A model generated the notes under the pieces. The model saw nothing but the letters and a program-made list of their open reading frames with translations. It made no database searches and had not been told where the DNA came from. DNA of 64,000 nucleotides, from contig CAUYLG010005175.1 of assembly GCA_963573385.1 (NCBI GenBank), forward strand, positions 1 to 64,000. The letters are read 5' to 3'. The stretch comes from Cacajao melanocephalus (Eukaryota; Chordata; Mammalia; Primates; Pitheciidae). This document shows positions 10,190 through 23,110 of this stretch, one piece after another (the stretch's first letter is position 1; the number at the start of each line of letters is the position of its first letter). A program made the translations under genes and the position numbers.

Positions 10190-12420
10190 GTTCGTCCCAT
10201 TTGTTCTTTGTTCTCTCTTTTCTTGATTAATTGAAATTTTTTACAATTCCATTTTATTACCTTTGTTGGCTTATTGATAGTAACTAATTATTTTAGTGAC
10301 TGCTGTAGGGTTTACAGCATACATCCTTTTATCATAGTGTATTTTCAAGTAACATTATACGACTTCATGTATAAATACCTTCCAATAATTTACTTCCATT
10401 TCTCCCTTTCTGACCATTGTGCTATGGTTGACGTATACTTTACTATTACATGTTATGAGTTCCATACAACATCATTGTTATTTTTATTTAGTCAATTATT
10501 TTTTAAAGAGATTTAAATGATGAGAAAAACATCTTAAATATTCATCAGTATAGGTACTATTTTCAGTCCTTTAATTTCTTTTTATAGAACTATATTCTAA
10601 TATAGTATAATTTTTCTTCTGCCTAATGTAATTCCTTTTTAAAAAATATTTCTTGTGAGGACTGGCTGTTGAAAAATTCTCTCAGCTTTTGTATGTATGG
10701 AAAAGTGTTTGTTTGAAAGATATTTTCACTGGATATAGGGTTCTAGGTTGATAGCTTTTTCTTTCAGTACTTTGAAGATCTTGATCCACTGTTTTTTCAT
10801 TTGCCTTGTTTCTGATGAAAAATCTGCTATCATCTTTATGTATTTGTACTTAAGTGTCTTTTAGCGGTTTTCTTTTTATTACTGGTTTTCAGTAATTTCG
10901 TTATGATGTGCCTTGGTATTGTCTTTTTCATGTTTCTTCTGCTTGGGGTTCATTGAGCTTCTTGGATCTATAGGTTTGTAGTTTTCAGTGAATTGGGAAA
11001 TTTTGGCCTTGTTTCTTCAAATCTTTTTTTTCGGTCTGCCCTTCGATTCTGGCACTGTTTTGGGGATGACAGTTATATGTGTATGAGCTGACTGAAGTTG
11101 TCTCATGGCTCATTGGTGCTCTATTTTTCAAATTCTCATTTCTTTCTAGGTTTCATTTTGTAAAGTTTCTGTTGCTGTATCTTCAAAGCCACTAATTTTT
11201 TATTTTGCAATGTCTAATATGCTGTTCATTCTATCCAGTTTTTCATTTTACACACAGTTTTTATGTGTAGAAGTTGGATTTGGGTCTTTTAAAATATCTT
11301 TTTTATGTCTACTATGTTTGTTTAACATATGGAATACAGCAGTTATAATCATTGTTTTAATATTCTTATCTCCTGTTTATAGCATGTCTGCCAGTCCTGG
11401 CTTGGTTTTAATTAATTTTTATTTCTATTATGGGCCATATTTTTATGCTTCTTTGGAATTCTGGTAATTTTTTAAATTAAATGTCAGATTTCAAATATCA
11501 CTTTTTAAAATTTAGATAGGGTTTTGCTCTGATGCCCAGGCTGGAGTAAGTGGCCAATGCACCTCATCCTCCCAGGCTCAAGCAATCCTCCAGCCTCAGC
11601 TCCCAAGTAGCTGGGGTTACAGGTGTGTACCACCATGCCTGACTAATTTTTTGTAGTTTTTTGCAGAGATAGGGTTTTGCCATGTTGCCAAGGCTGGTCT
11701 CAAACTCCAGGACTCAAGCCATCTGCCCGTCTCAGTCTCCCAGAGTGCTAAGATTACAGGCGTGAGCCACCATGCCCAGCTTAGATGATTTTATCCTTCT
11801 ATAAATAACTTTGAGCTTTATTCTGTGATGCAGTTGAATTACTTGAAAATAGTTTGATTCTTTAAAAACTTGCTTTTAAGGTTTATTAAATATTAGGATC
11901 TGAGTAGTCCTCAGCTACTAGGGCTAATAATTTCTTGCTCCAGAGCCAAGACTTTTCTGTATGCTCTACCCATTGATTGTGAATCACAAAGTTTTTCTGT
12001 CAGGCTGGTGAGAACAGGCACTATTCCCAGCCCGATATGAGTGCCAAGCACTGTTATCTGTAATCATTTCTGGATGCTCTTTCTCCAGCTTCATGGTTTT
12101 ATCATATGCATGTGCTATCAGTACTCAGCTGAACCCTCTGAAATTCTCTGGAGTTCTCTCTGTATGATTCTCCCTCTCCAGGAAACTAACTACCTTGTCT
12201 TCTCTAGTTTTTCAGTTCTCTCTTCTAAACTCAAGTTGTTTGCTGGGCCACTCCCGGTTTCTGCTTTCTTGCACTGTACATTCTCTTACACAAAGACATA
12301 TGGAAATATGTCTTATGGAACTAAGCTCTAACACAGCTTTGTATGCCTACCACTTGGTTTTTAGTTCCTACTTTTTAGTAAAGAGAAGTGCTCTCTCTTA
12401 TAAGCTAAGCTTTTTTTTTT
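10190..12420 (-). mobile_element. Old L1M 3' region, antisense
   Basis: Phrases such as 'gactgctgtagggtttacag', 'acattatacgacttcatg' and 'cttcagtactttgaagatct' match the 3' region of old LINE-1 M elements read in reverse. 'ctgtcaggctggtgagaaca' with 'cactattcccagcccgatat' is also L1M 3' UTR. It is interrupted by an Alu at 11505-11780. No intact ORF2 remains; the plus-strand frames here are antisense shadows. Confidence 0.7.
11505..11780 (-). mobile_element. Alu (AluJ-like), antisense
   Basis: tagggttttgctctgatgcc to gtgagccaccatgcccagc; both monomers are present and diverged. Inserted into the L1M element. Confidence 0.92.
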
Positions 12421-12424
12421 TTAG

Positions 12425-13260
12425 TCTTTTATTTTGAAATAATTTCAGATTTACTGAAGAGTTGTAAGAATAGTAAAAAGAACTTCTAAGGCCTACTCAG
12501 CGTGATTTACCATTTTAAACATCTTGTCACATTTGCTTTATCACATTCCCACCACACTGTCCCCTTGCCACACATTTTTCTGAATCATTCAAGAGTAAGT
12601 TGCAGACAATGTGTCCTTTTATGTTTCTATATTCTTCAGTGAATATTTTCCAAGAAAAAGGGCATTCTTCTGCTTAACCACCATACAGTTAGGAAACTTA
12701 ACATTGATGTATACAATTATCTAATATATTCTTCTGTTGACACTCTGCCAGTTGTCTCAGTAATGTCCCATGTTTTTCCCCTCATACAGGATTGTGCATT
12801 TAATTTAGATGTCATATCTCTTTAATCTCCTGTAATCTGGAACAGTTCATCAGCCGTCTTTGTCTTCAATTCTTTTGATATTTCTGAAGAATATAGGCTA
12901 GTTTTTTTGAGACTGTCCCTCAATTTGGGTTTGTTTGGTATTTTTTTGTGATTAAATTCAGGTTTGCATTTTTGAGAGGAAGATTACATAGCTGATGTTG
13001 TGGCCTTATGAGGGCATTAAATCAGTATGTCTTATTATTTGTGATGTTGATTTTAATAATTTGGCTAAGGTATTCACCAGATTTCTTTATTATAAAATTA
13101 CCGTTTATTTCCCCTTGTAATTAATAATCAGTAAGGAGATACTTTGAGACTACGTTAGTATCCTGTTTCTCACCAAACTTTTACTCATAGTTTTAGCACT
13201 CATTGATGATTTTTGCCTGAATCAATTATTACTATGGTTGTAAAATGATTTTCAAAGTGT
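12425..13260 (-). mobile_element. Old L1M fragment, antisense
   Basis: 'gaaataatttcagatttact' and 'cattcttctgcttaaccacc' are typical of old L1M 3' UTR in reverse. 'ctcaccaaacttttactcat' followed by 'gcctgaatcaattattacta' is too. The subfamily is not assigned. Confidence 0.6.
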
Positions 13261-13320
13261 GTCATTTTTTCACTGCTTAATAAATGGCATTTTTATTGTA
13301 GGTTTGAATTTTTCCTTATT

Positions 13321-13690
13321 TGCCTTTGTTTGCTGCTGTGTAACAAATACCATAGACTAGGTGATTTATAAAGGATAGAAGTTTATTTGGCTCATAGTTC
13401 TGGAGGCTGGGAAGTTTAAGAGTGTGGCATTGGCTTCCGGTGAGGATTGTCTCATGGCAGAGGGCATCACATGACAAGCAAGTGTGAGAGACAGAGAGAG
13501 GAAGGGGGCCAAACATATCAGGAGCCCACTCCCACAATAATTAACCCATCCTCATGATAACAATGTTAACCAGTTTATGAAGACAGAGCCCTCATGACCT
13601 AATCACCTCATAAAGTCCTCACCTTTTAATATGATTACAATAGCATCACATTTTAACATGAGATTTGGTGGAGATATCCAAACTATAGCA
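13321..13690 (-). mobile_element. MaLR-type LTR (MST/MLT1-like), antisense
   Basis: 'gctgctgtgtaacaaatacc', 'gactaggtgatttataaagg', 'gttctggaggctgggaagtt' and 'cctcatgacctaatcacctc' up to 'gatatccaaactatagca' form the reverse of a MaLR solo LTR. No internal region is attached. Confidence 0.8.
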
Positions 13691-13730
13691 TTATCTATCT
13701 TGTCTGTCTGTCTGTGGACTGCTGAAGCTA

Positions 13731-14042
13731 GAAGGACAGGTAACACAGAACCCATAACTTTTTGAGATTCTAGAATGGCCTATCAATTCTATTCTCTATG
13801 AGATTCAATTATTCTTAATGAGGCTCAAATAATGTCCCTATTTGTTCCTATTTAGGAGAGGACAAAACTATTCTTAATGAGGCCAAACTGTGAGATTCCA
13901 GTCCTGTTTCTCCTCTCCTAAACAGGAACAAATAGGGCTGTTATTTGAGCCTCATTAAGAATAGTGAATCTCATGGAGAATAGAATTGATAGACCATTCT
14001 ACAATCTCAAAAAGTTATGGGTTCTGTGTTATCTGTCCTTCC
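13731..14042. repeat. Large inverted repeat (about 132-bp arms)
   Basis: The left arm 13731-13862 and right arm 13911-14042 are reverse complements at roughly 92% identity, separated by a 48-base spacer. For example taacacagaacccataactt on the left pairs with aagttatgggttctgtgtta on the right. The spacer repeats part of the arm (actattcttaatgaggc). No coding capacity. It could be a palindromic non-autonomous DNA transposon or a template-switch inverted duplication; I do not recognise the family. Confidence 0.9.
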
Positions 14043-14044
14043 AG

Positions 14045-16000
14045 TGTTTCATCAATAACCTAACTTAACTTTTAAAATCTTTCTGCTTTTCTTCTTGCTC
14101 TTCATTGTCTGGATGTCCACAGTTCCTTAGAGAGACAGAGGTAGATTGGCCTGGGAGTTCATCACTGCTGCTGTTTGGGCAGAGCTTCCCCTACTAAGTT
14201 TCTCATGTTTTACTTATCAACACCAGGCTATGTCAGGTGCCCATTCCCAGTACACTCAGGTGTGGCCACAGTTGGAGAGGAATCATGATGTTTAGAATAC
14301 ATATTTCTTTACATGGAATATCTCTGGCTCCTCTTATAGTAGCGTTGGTGGAAAGGGCAGTTTTCCTAAGTTGCTACTGTAGATATAATTGGCAATATGG
14401 ATTTGCATCCTGTTTTTCATCCTACAGGCAGAGTCCTCAGAGCTCTGTTCTGCCTGTAGGCAATATAAGCTAAGTGGTTTACTTTTTGGGTTATTTTCAG
14501 AATACTAATATGGTGAGATTTGTTTAAATTTATTTTAAATGATAATAATGCTGAAAATTGGTATAAAACTGGGACAAGGATTTCCAGTAATTTGATAACT
14601 TGTATTATTCACCAAAATTATTGTGAAACCATGACTGTTAACTCTGCCTTATTAATTTGGCTTGATTAAGATACATAAATATAACACAGTGTATTTTTGT
14701 TAACTTTTCTGTTATTACAGCGTCATTATTTAGCATTTCCTTAAAAGAGCTATTCAGTGTTTCTGTGAATATCTGTGTAGAGTGTTTCCAGTTAACATTT
14801 TGTAGAAGTCAAAAATAGACTTCCCACAATGTATAATTTACCTTTGAACATTTCCTGTGTTGGGTATCACTTGTTCATGTGTTCTTGTTATTTAATATGA
14901 ATGAAATATTAATAACTAATTGTTTAAAGTGCAGTATTTAATTCCATGTATAATTAAAAAATTTAAATACATTAACATTTCACAACATAGTCTATGATTT
15001 GGATTAGGACTGTTTGTGTTTGCTGTTCAAATACTCAGTATAATATTTGATATTTGGATAAAATGCTGTTTTTCATATCAAGTATATTTATTGAAAATTT
15101 TAGAGGGGATATACTGGGGAGCTTGGAAAATTTCTATTTGACACAAAATTATTTGATTATTTTCAGATATTAAAAATGTAGAACAGCTTTTGGCAATCTC
15201 ACAGGCTTACATGACTGACTTAGATTTTGCAGGTTTGCATCCTTTAATGATATGTTACTTTTTCTGTCTATATAAAATATTTAATTTCTGAGTCATGCTT
15301 GAAATGGGATAAAGGAAGGGAAAAGTGAGATGAGATGCCTTTTCACTTCTTTTCTAGAGAACGTAAAGCTGTCTGATTTCCGTTCAGCAGACTCTCCCAA
15401 ACAATAAACTTTATTTAAAGGAAACACATCTTTAAGGTACAATACTTTCCGTGTGCATTGTGTGAACTGTTAAGGGTGTCGACAGTTAAAAAGCTGTCTG
15501 ACTGAACCAACTATTTACAACAAGCCCAGGCCAGCCAGAGCTACTTTGGGAAGGGGATAAAGGCTTACTGAAGTTGAAACTACTATAAGGCAAGATTACT
15601 TTAGAGACGTGAAGTCTGGGTTTTGGCTTCAGGAAATATCACTTTGGAAATTACACTGTAGGTCGGATTAAATATAAAAATTTGAAATATGCATCTAAAA
15701 TAAGTTACCATATTCACTAGAACTACTTGATTGCAAAGGAATTTTTAAAAAGCATTTTAGCTACTGTTATTTGAAATTAATCACATTCAGAATGTTTGAA
15801 ACTACATTGTGGAACTACCTCATAGTGAAGATTTCGAAAGAACATGGTGTTTTCTGGCTATGAAAATCTGATTTTATTATTAAGTTGCCTATGAGAAATC
15901 TGTTAATGATGGATATTTGTATATATGATTTATGATATAATAAGAAACATATTTGGTGTTTGCCTCTGGTTCCTGGCACACATCAGCCCAAATCTTCGGA
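14045..16000. other. Unassigned intronic sequence
   Basis: No recognised repeat over nearly 2 kb. The stretch 15355-15660 has more balanced composition than its surroundings and could be conserved non-coding sequence, but I can show no motif or exon for it. Confidence 0.4.
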
Positions 16001-16009
16001 ACCTCTAAA

Positions 16010-17030
16010 GTGATGTGTTTTTTGTGTGCTAATGAGATGACTGGCAGTGGAAGCCTCCTGGATAGCCTCAGGACGGGGGGCTGGTTGCCACAGGAACCAA
16101 CTTTGTGATTAGAAGGTTGGCTCTTTTTTTCTTTTTTTGTTTTGAGTAGGAGTTTCCCTCTGTTGCTGGGCTGGAGTGCCCTGTCAAGATCCCGGCTCAC
16201 TGCAGCCTATGCCTCCTGGGTTCAAGCAATTCTCCTGCCTCAGCTTCCTGAGTAGCTGGGACTACAGGTGTGTGCCTCCTTGCCCAGCTAATTTTGGTAT
16301 TTTTAGTAGAGATGGGGTTTCACCATGTTAGCCATTATGGTCTCGATCTCTTGACCTCGTGATTCACTCGTCTCAGCCTCCCAAAGTGCTGGGATTACAG
16401 ATGTGAGCCACCACGCCTGGCCGAGGGTTGGCTTTTTCAGCTGAACCCCACAACTTCTAGAAGCCGAAGGTTGGATAGATCCCCCATGGCTATTGATTTA
16501 ATCAGTCATGGCTACATAAAGGAACCTTCATAAAACCCCAAAGGACAGGGTTCAGAGATCTGGATAGTTAAACAGCTGGAGGTGCCTGCAGAGTAGCATG
16601 CCCAGAGAGGACATGGCACTCAGTACCCCTTCCCACATGCCTTGCCTTATGCATCTCTTCCATCTGGCTGTTCATCTGTATCCTCTGTAATAACCTTTGT
16701 CATAAATGGATAAATGTAAGTAGTTTCCCTGAGTTCTGGGAGCCACTCTAGTAAATTAATTGAACCAGAAGAGGGGTTCATGGGAACCCCGATATATAGC
16801 CAGTTGGTCAGAAGCACAGGTCACAACATGGGGCTTGTGATTGGTGTCAGAAGTAGGGGGTGGGGGACAGTCTTGTGGGACTGAGTCCTTACCTTTGGGG
16901 ATCTGATGCTATTTCCAGGCAGAGTGTCAGAATTGGCTTAAATTATGGGACAACTCATTTGTTATCTGCTAGAGAATTGGAGTGTGCAGGGAAACCCACA
17001 TACGTCTGTTGTGATTAATGTGTTGAGTGG
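16010..17030 (+). repeat. LTR-like repeat, copy A
   Basis: Shares many phrases with 24230-25011: 'agtcttgtgggactgag', 'agttctg..ggcca/agcca', 'tatatagc(c/t)agt', 'agtgtcagaattg' and 'agagaattgg'. The two copies lie in the same orientation. Copy A is split by an Alu at 16123-16422. It reads like part of an ancient LTR, but I do not assert a family. Confidence 0.6.
16123..16422 (-). mobile_element. Alu (AluS-like), antisense, inside copy A
   Basis: Full antisense Alu with an interrupted T tract at its left end and ggcc at 16422. The target duplication is gaaggttggct (16112-16122) and gagggttggct (16423-16433). Confidence 0.95.
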
Positions 17031-17290
17031 TATGTGAGGGTAGGAAAAACACTTTGGTTTGCCCTGTCTTTATACTATGTCTGATTGCAAAGATAAAATT
17101 ACTTAACTGTGCCTGTAAAAAGGAAATAAGCTCTTGATGTCAAATTATGAATTGTGCTCCTCATTGTATTAAAATAGTGTAAAACTAGGTAAAGAGTTAA
17201 AATGCCACAGTTAGTCTAAAATTCATGTTATTTACTAGATTGTATTCTAAATAATAGAAATGATCTCCTGTTTAAATATTGGCACAGTTA
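17031..17290. other. Unassigned intronic sequence
   Basis: Short unique AT-rich stretch with nothing recognised. Confidence 0.4.
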
Positions 17291-17645
17291 TTTTCTATAC
17301 TGTCTGTAATATACATATATGCACACACACATTTGTATATACTGAATGCTGTATACTTTATATGTGTAAATATATAGTAAATAAGGTATCCTTAGTAGTA
17401 TAGAGTATGCTGTGTAGTAAATAAGATGTCTTCAGTAGTATACAGCATATATACTGTATAGTAAATATCTTTAGTAGTATGAAGTATATATACTGTATAG
17501 TAAATAAGATATCTTTAGTATACAGTATATATACAATATATACCATTTATACTGTGTTTACACAGTATACATATGTATATATGTATATACTATATTTACA
17601 CATATGGTATATGTGTATATGTAATATGTATGTTTTATATAGAGA
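17290..17645. repeat. TA-rich tract with a 39-44-bp minisatellite
   Basis: Units starting agtaaata begin at 17376, 17416, 17460 and 17499, each running through a 'ctt(t/c)agtagtat' and 'atatactgtat' block. They are flanked by alternating tata/gtatac sequence out to 17640. The translated frames are low-complexity artefacts. Confidence 0.85.
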
Positions 17646-18515
17646 GACATACTATCTATAGTAGAGAACAGTACATTTCTAGAGTATTTCCATTATGTAA
17701 TATAGAGAAATAATTATTGTATTGATCCCAAGTCTGTTTAGTTGTAGCTGTTGTCCTCTAGGCAGCCCTCCTTTGCCGTGTTTTTCAAGATTGCATTACA
17801 GAATTATTGATTGTGAATGATACATATGTTTATCTTTCTATTCTAACCCTCTACCAAGCAGACTGTTTTTAAAGGAAAAAGTTAAAAAGTGAATATGACC
17901 ATGATTCTCAGACAAATAGAAAATGATTATTTCTCAAAGATTATATTTAACCCAATAATGATATTATTGCCAGTTGAAGTACCACATATTGAATGCAAAA
18001 ACTGGCAAAACTGATGAATATCCACTGAGCATTCTACAAGACATAATTTGCATTTTTATGGACAGGAATTACTTGTGTTATTATCAGTTTTCTACAACTT
18101 TTTTCTCTACAGAATTGTAGCATAGCCTAGTCAATGACAGACAAATGGAAAAGATAGCCAAAACACTCACTGAATTTCAGTCTTTTACATTCTTTTCTTA
18201 CTGTTCGATACTGGTACCCCTGGTACTTCATATTAGCTTGATTTTTGTAGCTTCAGTAGAGTAATTAATTCATGTTTACCCATGTTTTAAATTTATTTAT
18301 GTCTACCCAAGATGGAAATTCTGTGAGGGTAGGCACCTTAAAATGCATACATCTATAAATGAATAAAATGACATTCTTGTTATAAAAGAAGAAATTGATT
18401 GGTTAAAACCTGTGTCCTGATTCAGAAAGTAGAAGAAAATAGAGTTTTTCTAAATTTAATCTTATTTCAGTTGCAATGAGAGAGGCAGTTATATAAAGGA
18501 ATCCAGCAATGAATC
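17646..18515. other. Unassigned intronic sequence
   Basis: AT-rich, no recognised element or exon. Confidence 0.4.
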
Positions 18516-18516
18516 C

Positions 18517-18808
18517 TTTTTTTTTTTTTTTTTTTGAGACAGGTCTTGCACTGTTGCCCAGGCAAAAGTTCAGTGGCATGATCATGGCTCACTGCAGCCT
18601 CCACCTCCTGGGCTCAAATGATCTGGCGTCAGCCTCTGAAGTAGCTAGGACTACAGGCACATGCCACCAGCCAATTCAAAAAATTTTTTTTGTAGAAAGG
18701 GTCTTGCTATTTTGCCCAGGCTGCTTTCATACTCTTGACCTCAGTCAGTCCTCCTTCCTCGGCCTCCCAAAGTCCTGGGATTATAGGTGTGAGCCACCAC
18801 ACCTGGCC
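18517..18808 (-). mobile_element. Alu (AluJ-like), antisense
   Basis: An oligo-T of about 19 bases, then gagacaggtcttgcactgtt to gtgagccaccacacctggcc. Diverged, with the middle A-rich region expanded (aaaaaattttttttgtag). Confidence 0.94.
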
Positions 18809-19041
18809 AATGAAAACTTTTGAAGAGCAAGAATCCTTTTCTAACTAAAGTTATTATTTCTTGCCCTATGTGTTTTAAAAATGAGAGCTTTGTATATCAG
18901 ATTTTAAGTTGGGCATAACTTTTAACTCCAAAATAATTAGAAGCACTGAACCAAGGAAAAAGCAAGCATGACAAGTTATTTTTACAGATTTCTCATATTG
19001 TATGATTTTGTTCTGTTTACTCTCTTGCCAGTGATTTATAC

Positions 19042-19335
19042 TTTTTTTTTTTTTTGGAGACAGTCTTAGTCTGTTACAAAGCTAGAGTGCAATGATTGAA
19101 TCTCTACTCACTGTAACCTCTGCCTCCGAGCTTCAAGTGATTCTCCTGCCTCAGCCACCTGAGTAGCTGGGATTATAGGTGCCCGCCACCACGCCCAGCT
19201 AATTTTTGTATTTTTAGTAGAGGTGGGGTTTCGCCATCTTGGCCAGGCTGATCTCAAACTCCTGACCTCAGGTGATCTGTCCACTTCAGCCTTCCAAAGT
19301 ACTGGGATTATAGGTGTGAGCCACCTTGCCTGGCC
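19042..19335 (-). mobile_element. Alu (AluS-like), antisense
   Basis: Oligo-T at 19042, 'gtagctgggattataggtgc' and 'cctgacctcaggtgatctgt', ending ggcc at 19335. Confidence 0.95.
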
Positions 19336-20420
19336 TACTGTCCAATTTATAATTAACAGTAACATATTAGAAATAACTTATAGCTGGATATCCTTTTTAT
19401 TTGGGGCAAATACTACACATGATAAGGTTCTACCTAGCTACTCCTGGCAGTTAGACTGAGCCAATCAGATAGTCCTGCCCAGGGTGCTTAGTCTTAAGTA
19501 AATGATTGGTATTAGATTAGTTAGATGAAATAGCTGTGGAATAGTTGAGAGTCTAGAGGTATGGGGGTGGGGAGTGAGGAAAAGTATTCAGTGGGTTCCA
19601 AGGTATATGGGACTGGAATACGTGATACAGGATATTTGCCATTCCTTGCCTCCTTCCATTTCCTCTGGAGCCTGATTTTCTATACATCCACTACTTCCAT
19701 GATTTATCTGATTTCTTGCAATAATTTTCTGTTAAAGTTTACTGAAGTTGGTTTCTGTTGTTTATTAAACAAATAAAACTGGTAGAAGAAACAACTAAGT
19801 ACATGATTATGTTTCTGGATAGATGATCATTATCAGGTTTACATAGGAGAGAGTAAAATGTTTTATATGTGGGAAAAATAGAAACATTGCTGAAATAATT
19901 AGGTTGCTGAGTTATAACCCAATAGACTTCATGAATTAATTTATGATATGACAGCAGTAACTATGAATGTATCATGTTGAAGCATTGTAGTTCATCTTTC
20001 AAATGATGGTCACATGTCCAAGAATAATGTTTGAATATTTAAAACTTTTCTGGCACCTTAAAATATGAGCCACTTCTAGTAATGGTGGAGTAGCTCATAT
20101 TGAACTAATCCTTGATAAATTCTGGATAAAATACAGAAAACCCACAACTCGCTGAAGGGACCGGAGAGTGACCATAGCAGGAATAAACTGAAAGGGAGTT
20201 TATACTTGGAAAGAGGGAATAACACTGAATAAACAAAAATGAGATTTTGTTGCCAGCAGACCTTTGCTACAAGAAATTTAGCTAAAGGAAGTTCTTCAGG
20301 TTGAAAGGAAATGATACCAGATGGAAACTTGGATCTTCTGAGAAATTGAGAACTCCAGAAATGGTAAGTATATGGGTAAATATATTTTATTTCTCTCAAT
20401 TAAAAAAAAAACACATATGA
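19336..20420. other. Unassigned intronic sequence
   Basis: Unique AT-rich sequence; short open frames lack splice or start context. Confidence 0.4.
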
Positions 20421-20421
20421 T

Positions 20422-20745
<324 letters not shown>

Positions 20746-20814
20746 CATGTATGACTAAGGTTAAAAATTATAACTGTTCTGTGAAGTTTGTGGCATATGT
20801 AGATATAGTACACT

Positions 20815-20975
20815 GATTTATTTTACACATGAGGAAAGCAGCACATGGTAATGTTAAATGATTTACCCAAAGTTTCATAAAGTGTAAGTGGCAGAGCAAG
20901 GATTTGAACATAGGGTGTTTGACTTCAGAGTTTATGCTCCAAGCTGCTATATTATACCACCTCCGAAAATGAAAA
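20815..20975 (-). mobile_element. MIR, antisense
   Basis: 'tttacacatgaggaaagcag', 'ttacccaaagtttcataa' and 'agtggcagagcaaggatttg' are the MIR core in reverse. Confidence 0.85.
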
Positions 20976-22330
20976 CTGAGTTAGACTTCATGACTAACAT
21001 ATTGCAAATGAAATATATGTGACTAAAGTAAAAGATAATTTGTGAAAAATAGGAAATATGAGAAACCTTTAGTTTCCATTTCTAGTGTACTTGGCATTCT
21101 GTTTTTCCCATATACACTATATACACTTCATTTTCTCCCCTGTAAATAGACGATAATGATCATCTACCTAGATGTATCCCCGTGGTTAATCCCTGGGGCA
21201 GGTAATTCCTATCCCAAATTCATCATCCCTTGACTTAATTTTTTTACTTATTGCTTCTTTTGCTCTCACAACCTCTATTTTAATATATTTAACTGGAAAA
21301 TAAGAGCTGACAGCCTAGAGTAGGAAAGTTAAGGGAAAAGTTGAGGTGAACGCTAAGGCGAGGAAAGAAAAGTCAGGCTATACTTTGGTGGGTAAGGACA
21401 TAAACATCCATTAAGTTCATAAAAATTCACATTTTGTCCAGTTTGAGAATACATAGTATACATGTTTTCAGACCTTTGTTTAAATAGTAAAGAACCCTTT
21501 TTCCAAGTTAAATATTTCATTTTATTGCAGTGTATAAAACTAATACATTGTTTACACAGATTTTTTTTTACTTTTACATTTATAAATATTTTCATCAAGT
21601 TAATGGGTTTAATTGTTTTCTGAAAAAAGCAAAATTTGAAAATGAGAGTTTTGGATGATAGTTGTAATCTTAGTATCAGTACCCAGTTAATTCTGTAGTT
21701 TTAGTGAGTAAGTATTAAAATAAGTGGTGAAAATGGCCCTACTAACTGAAGATTGGGCAGCCAGTCATTCAACCAAATCCCTAACCCCTTTTCTTGAGCT
21801 ATCCTTTGTGGTTATAACTATATGTAGGTACTCAGGGTTCAAAGCATATGAGAGTGTCTGAAGGTGTTTTAAAACTCCCCATTAGGGGTTTTTCCTCTGC
21901 TATAGTCAGTTAGTCCTTTCTGAGTGCTTCTAAGTAAACTGAAAATATACTTGCTAGCCCCATCTGCCAGGATACAGCACATTTCATGGAGGTGGGGAAT
22001 TTGGGGGGAAGTAGTCATCAACACACTGTTAACTGGCTGTTTGCTTCTGCATGTCAGGGTTAGTTAGCTCTGACTCAACTGAGCCCTTGCCCAGGTGAGT
22101 TAGCAAATGTTTGTAATCAGGAAATTGAGTACAGGCTCCCAGCACTAAAGCTGGAGAAACAATAAAGCGAGGTGTGTTCAATATCAGGTAGGCTCATGCT
22201 TATAATCTTTGGACCCTCTCATCTTTTTTTTTTTTGACATGACATTGCTTCCTTGGGCATTCCCATTCTGCTGAATCCATGAGGCCAAAGGAAAAAAAAT
22301 TAATACTTGTACCTGCTCTCCAGCTTAAGA
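20976..22330. other. Unassigned intronic sequence
   Basis: AT-rich; no repeat, exon or promoter was recognised. Confidence 0.4.
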
Positions 22331-22740
22331 AATAGAACATTAACAGTGCTTTTGGAACCATCTACACATCCCTTCCCAATTGCATTCTTCTTTTTCCTCA
22401 CCAGAGATAACCATTGGATCAAGTTTTTATAGTTAATTATTCTTTGGGTTTTCTTCATAGACTTTTCATTTATATTCTAAATAGTAGATTTCATTTTGAT
22501 CATTTTTGAATTTTATAGAAATTAGCATTTTTCTGCAGCTTGTTTTTTTTTGCTCAGCATTGTTTTTGAGGCTAACAACCTTTTTGGCCTTAGCCCACCA
22601 AACAAAACAAAACAAAACAAAACAAAACAAAACATTGTTTTTGAGAGTCGTCTATGTTGTTTTCTACCTTATACTTTATTCTCCATTTTCCATATTAATG
22701 ACCTTTAGTTTGTTTACAGTTTTTAACTATCTCTAACATT
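22330..22740 (-). mobile_element. Possible old L1 fragment, antisense
   Basis: 'ggaaccatctacacatccct' and 'cctcaccagagataaccatt' resemble an L1M 3' region in reverse. It is interrupted by an (AAAAC)n tract, and a short 'ttgtttttgag' phrase occurs on both sides of that tract. Confidence 0.4.
22599..22635. repeat. (AAAAC)n microsatellite
   Basis: About seven consecutive aaaac units within 22599-22635. Confidence 0.95.
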
Positions 22741-22749
22741 GCTACTGAT

Positions 22750-23110
22750 GCAGAAACTACCACGAAAAACAGACCTCTGTGAGAAACAGACCTCTCGGAC
22801 ACCAGACTAGGAAGGAAGAGGGAGCTAGGTGACAATTCTTTGTCTAACAGCCAAGCTCATTTAACAAAGAGAGGCTCTGCCTTTATATAGGCTTACACTC
22901 TAGATATTACACATGAAAGGGTCTTGGGTTTATAGCCTTAGAAATTAACACACGAAAGGGTCTTGGCTTTACAGTTTTAGAAATTACATGTGAAAGGGTC
23001 TTGGTGATGGAGGAGTGGGGTGGGGCTTTGATCTTGTTTAAGTAAAAACAATCTCTTCCAGAGAGATACCATGCCTGCTATCTATAGGAAGGTAATTTAG
23101 GAGGTGCCAG
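22750..23110 (-). repeat. Possible antisense LTR with a triplicated block
   Basis: The phrase gaaagggtcttgg occurs three times (about 22915, 22958, 22993) in roughly 38-bp units. On the minus strand a cctatataaag TATA-like box is present at about 22885. That combination suggests an LTR promoter region, but the ends and family are unclear. Confidence 0.4.

Noticed and set aside
15889..16200. 103-codon minus-strand frame
   Set aside because: It starts inside an Alu and crosses its boundary; no similarity or splice context.
17358..17661. Tyrosine/isoleucine-rich frames on both strands
   Set aside because: Products of the TA-rich minisatellite.
20076..20399. 107-codon minus-strand frame
   Set aside because: No start context, no homology I recognise, and no splice signals; chance frame in unique intron sequence.
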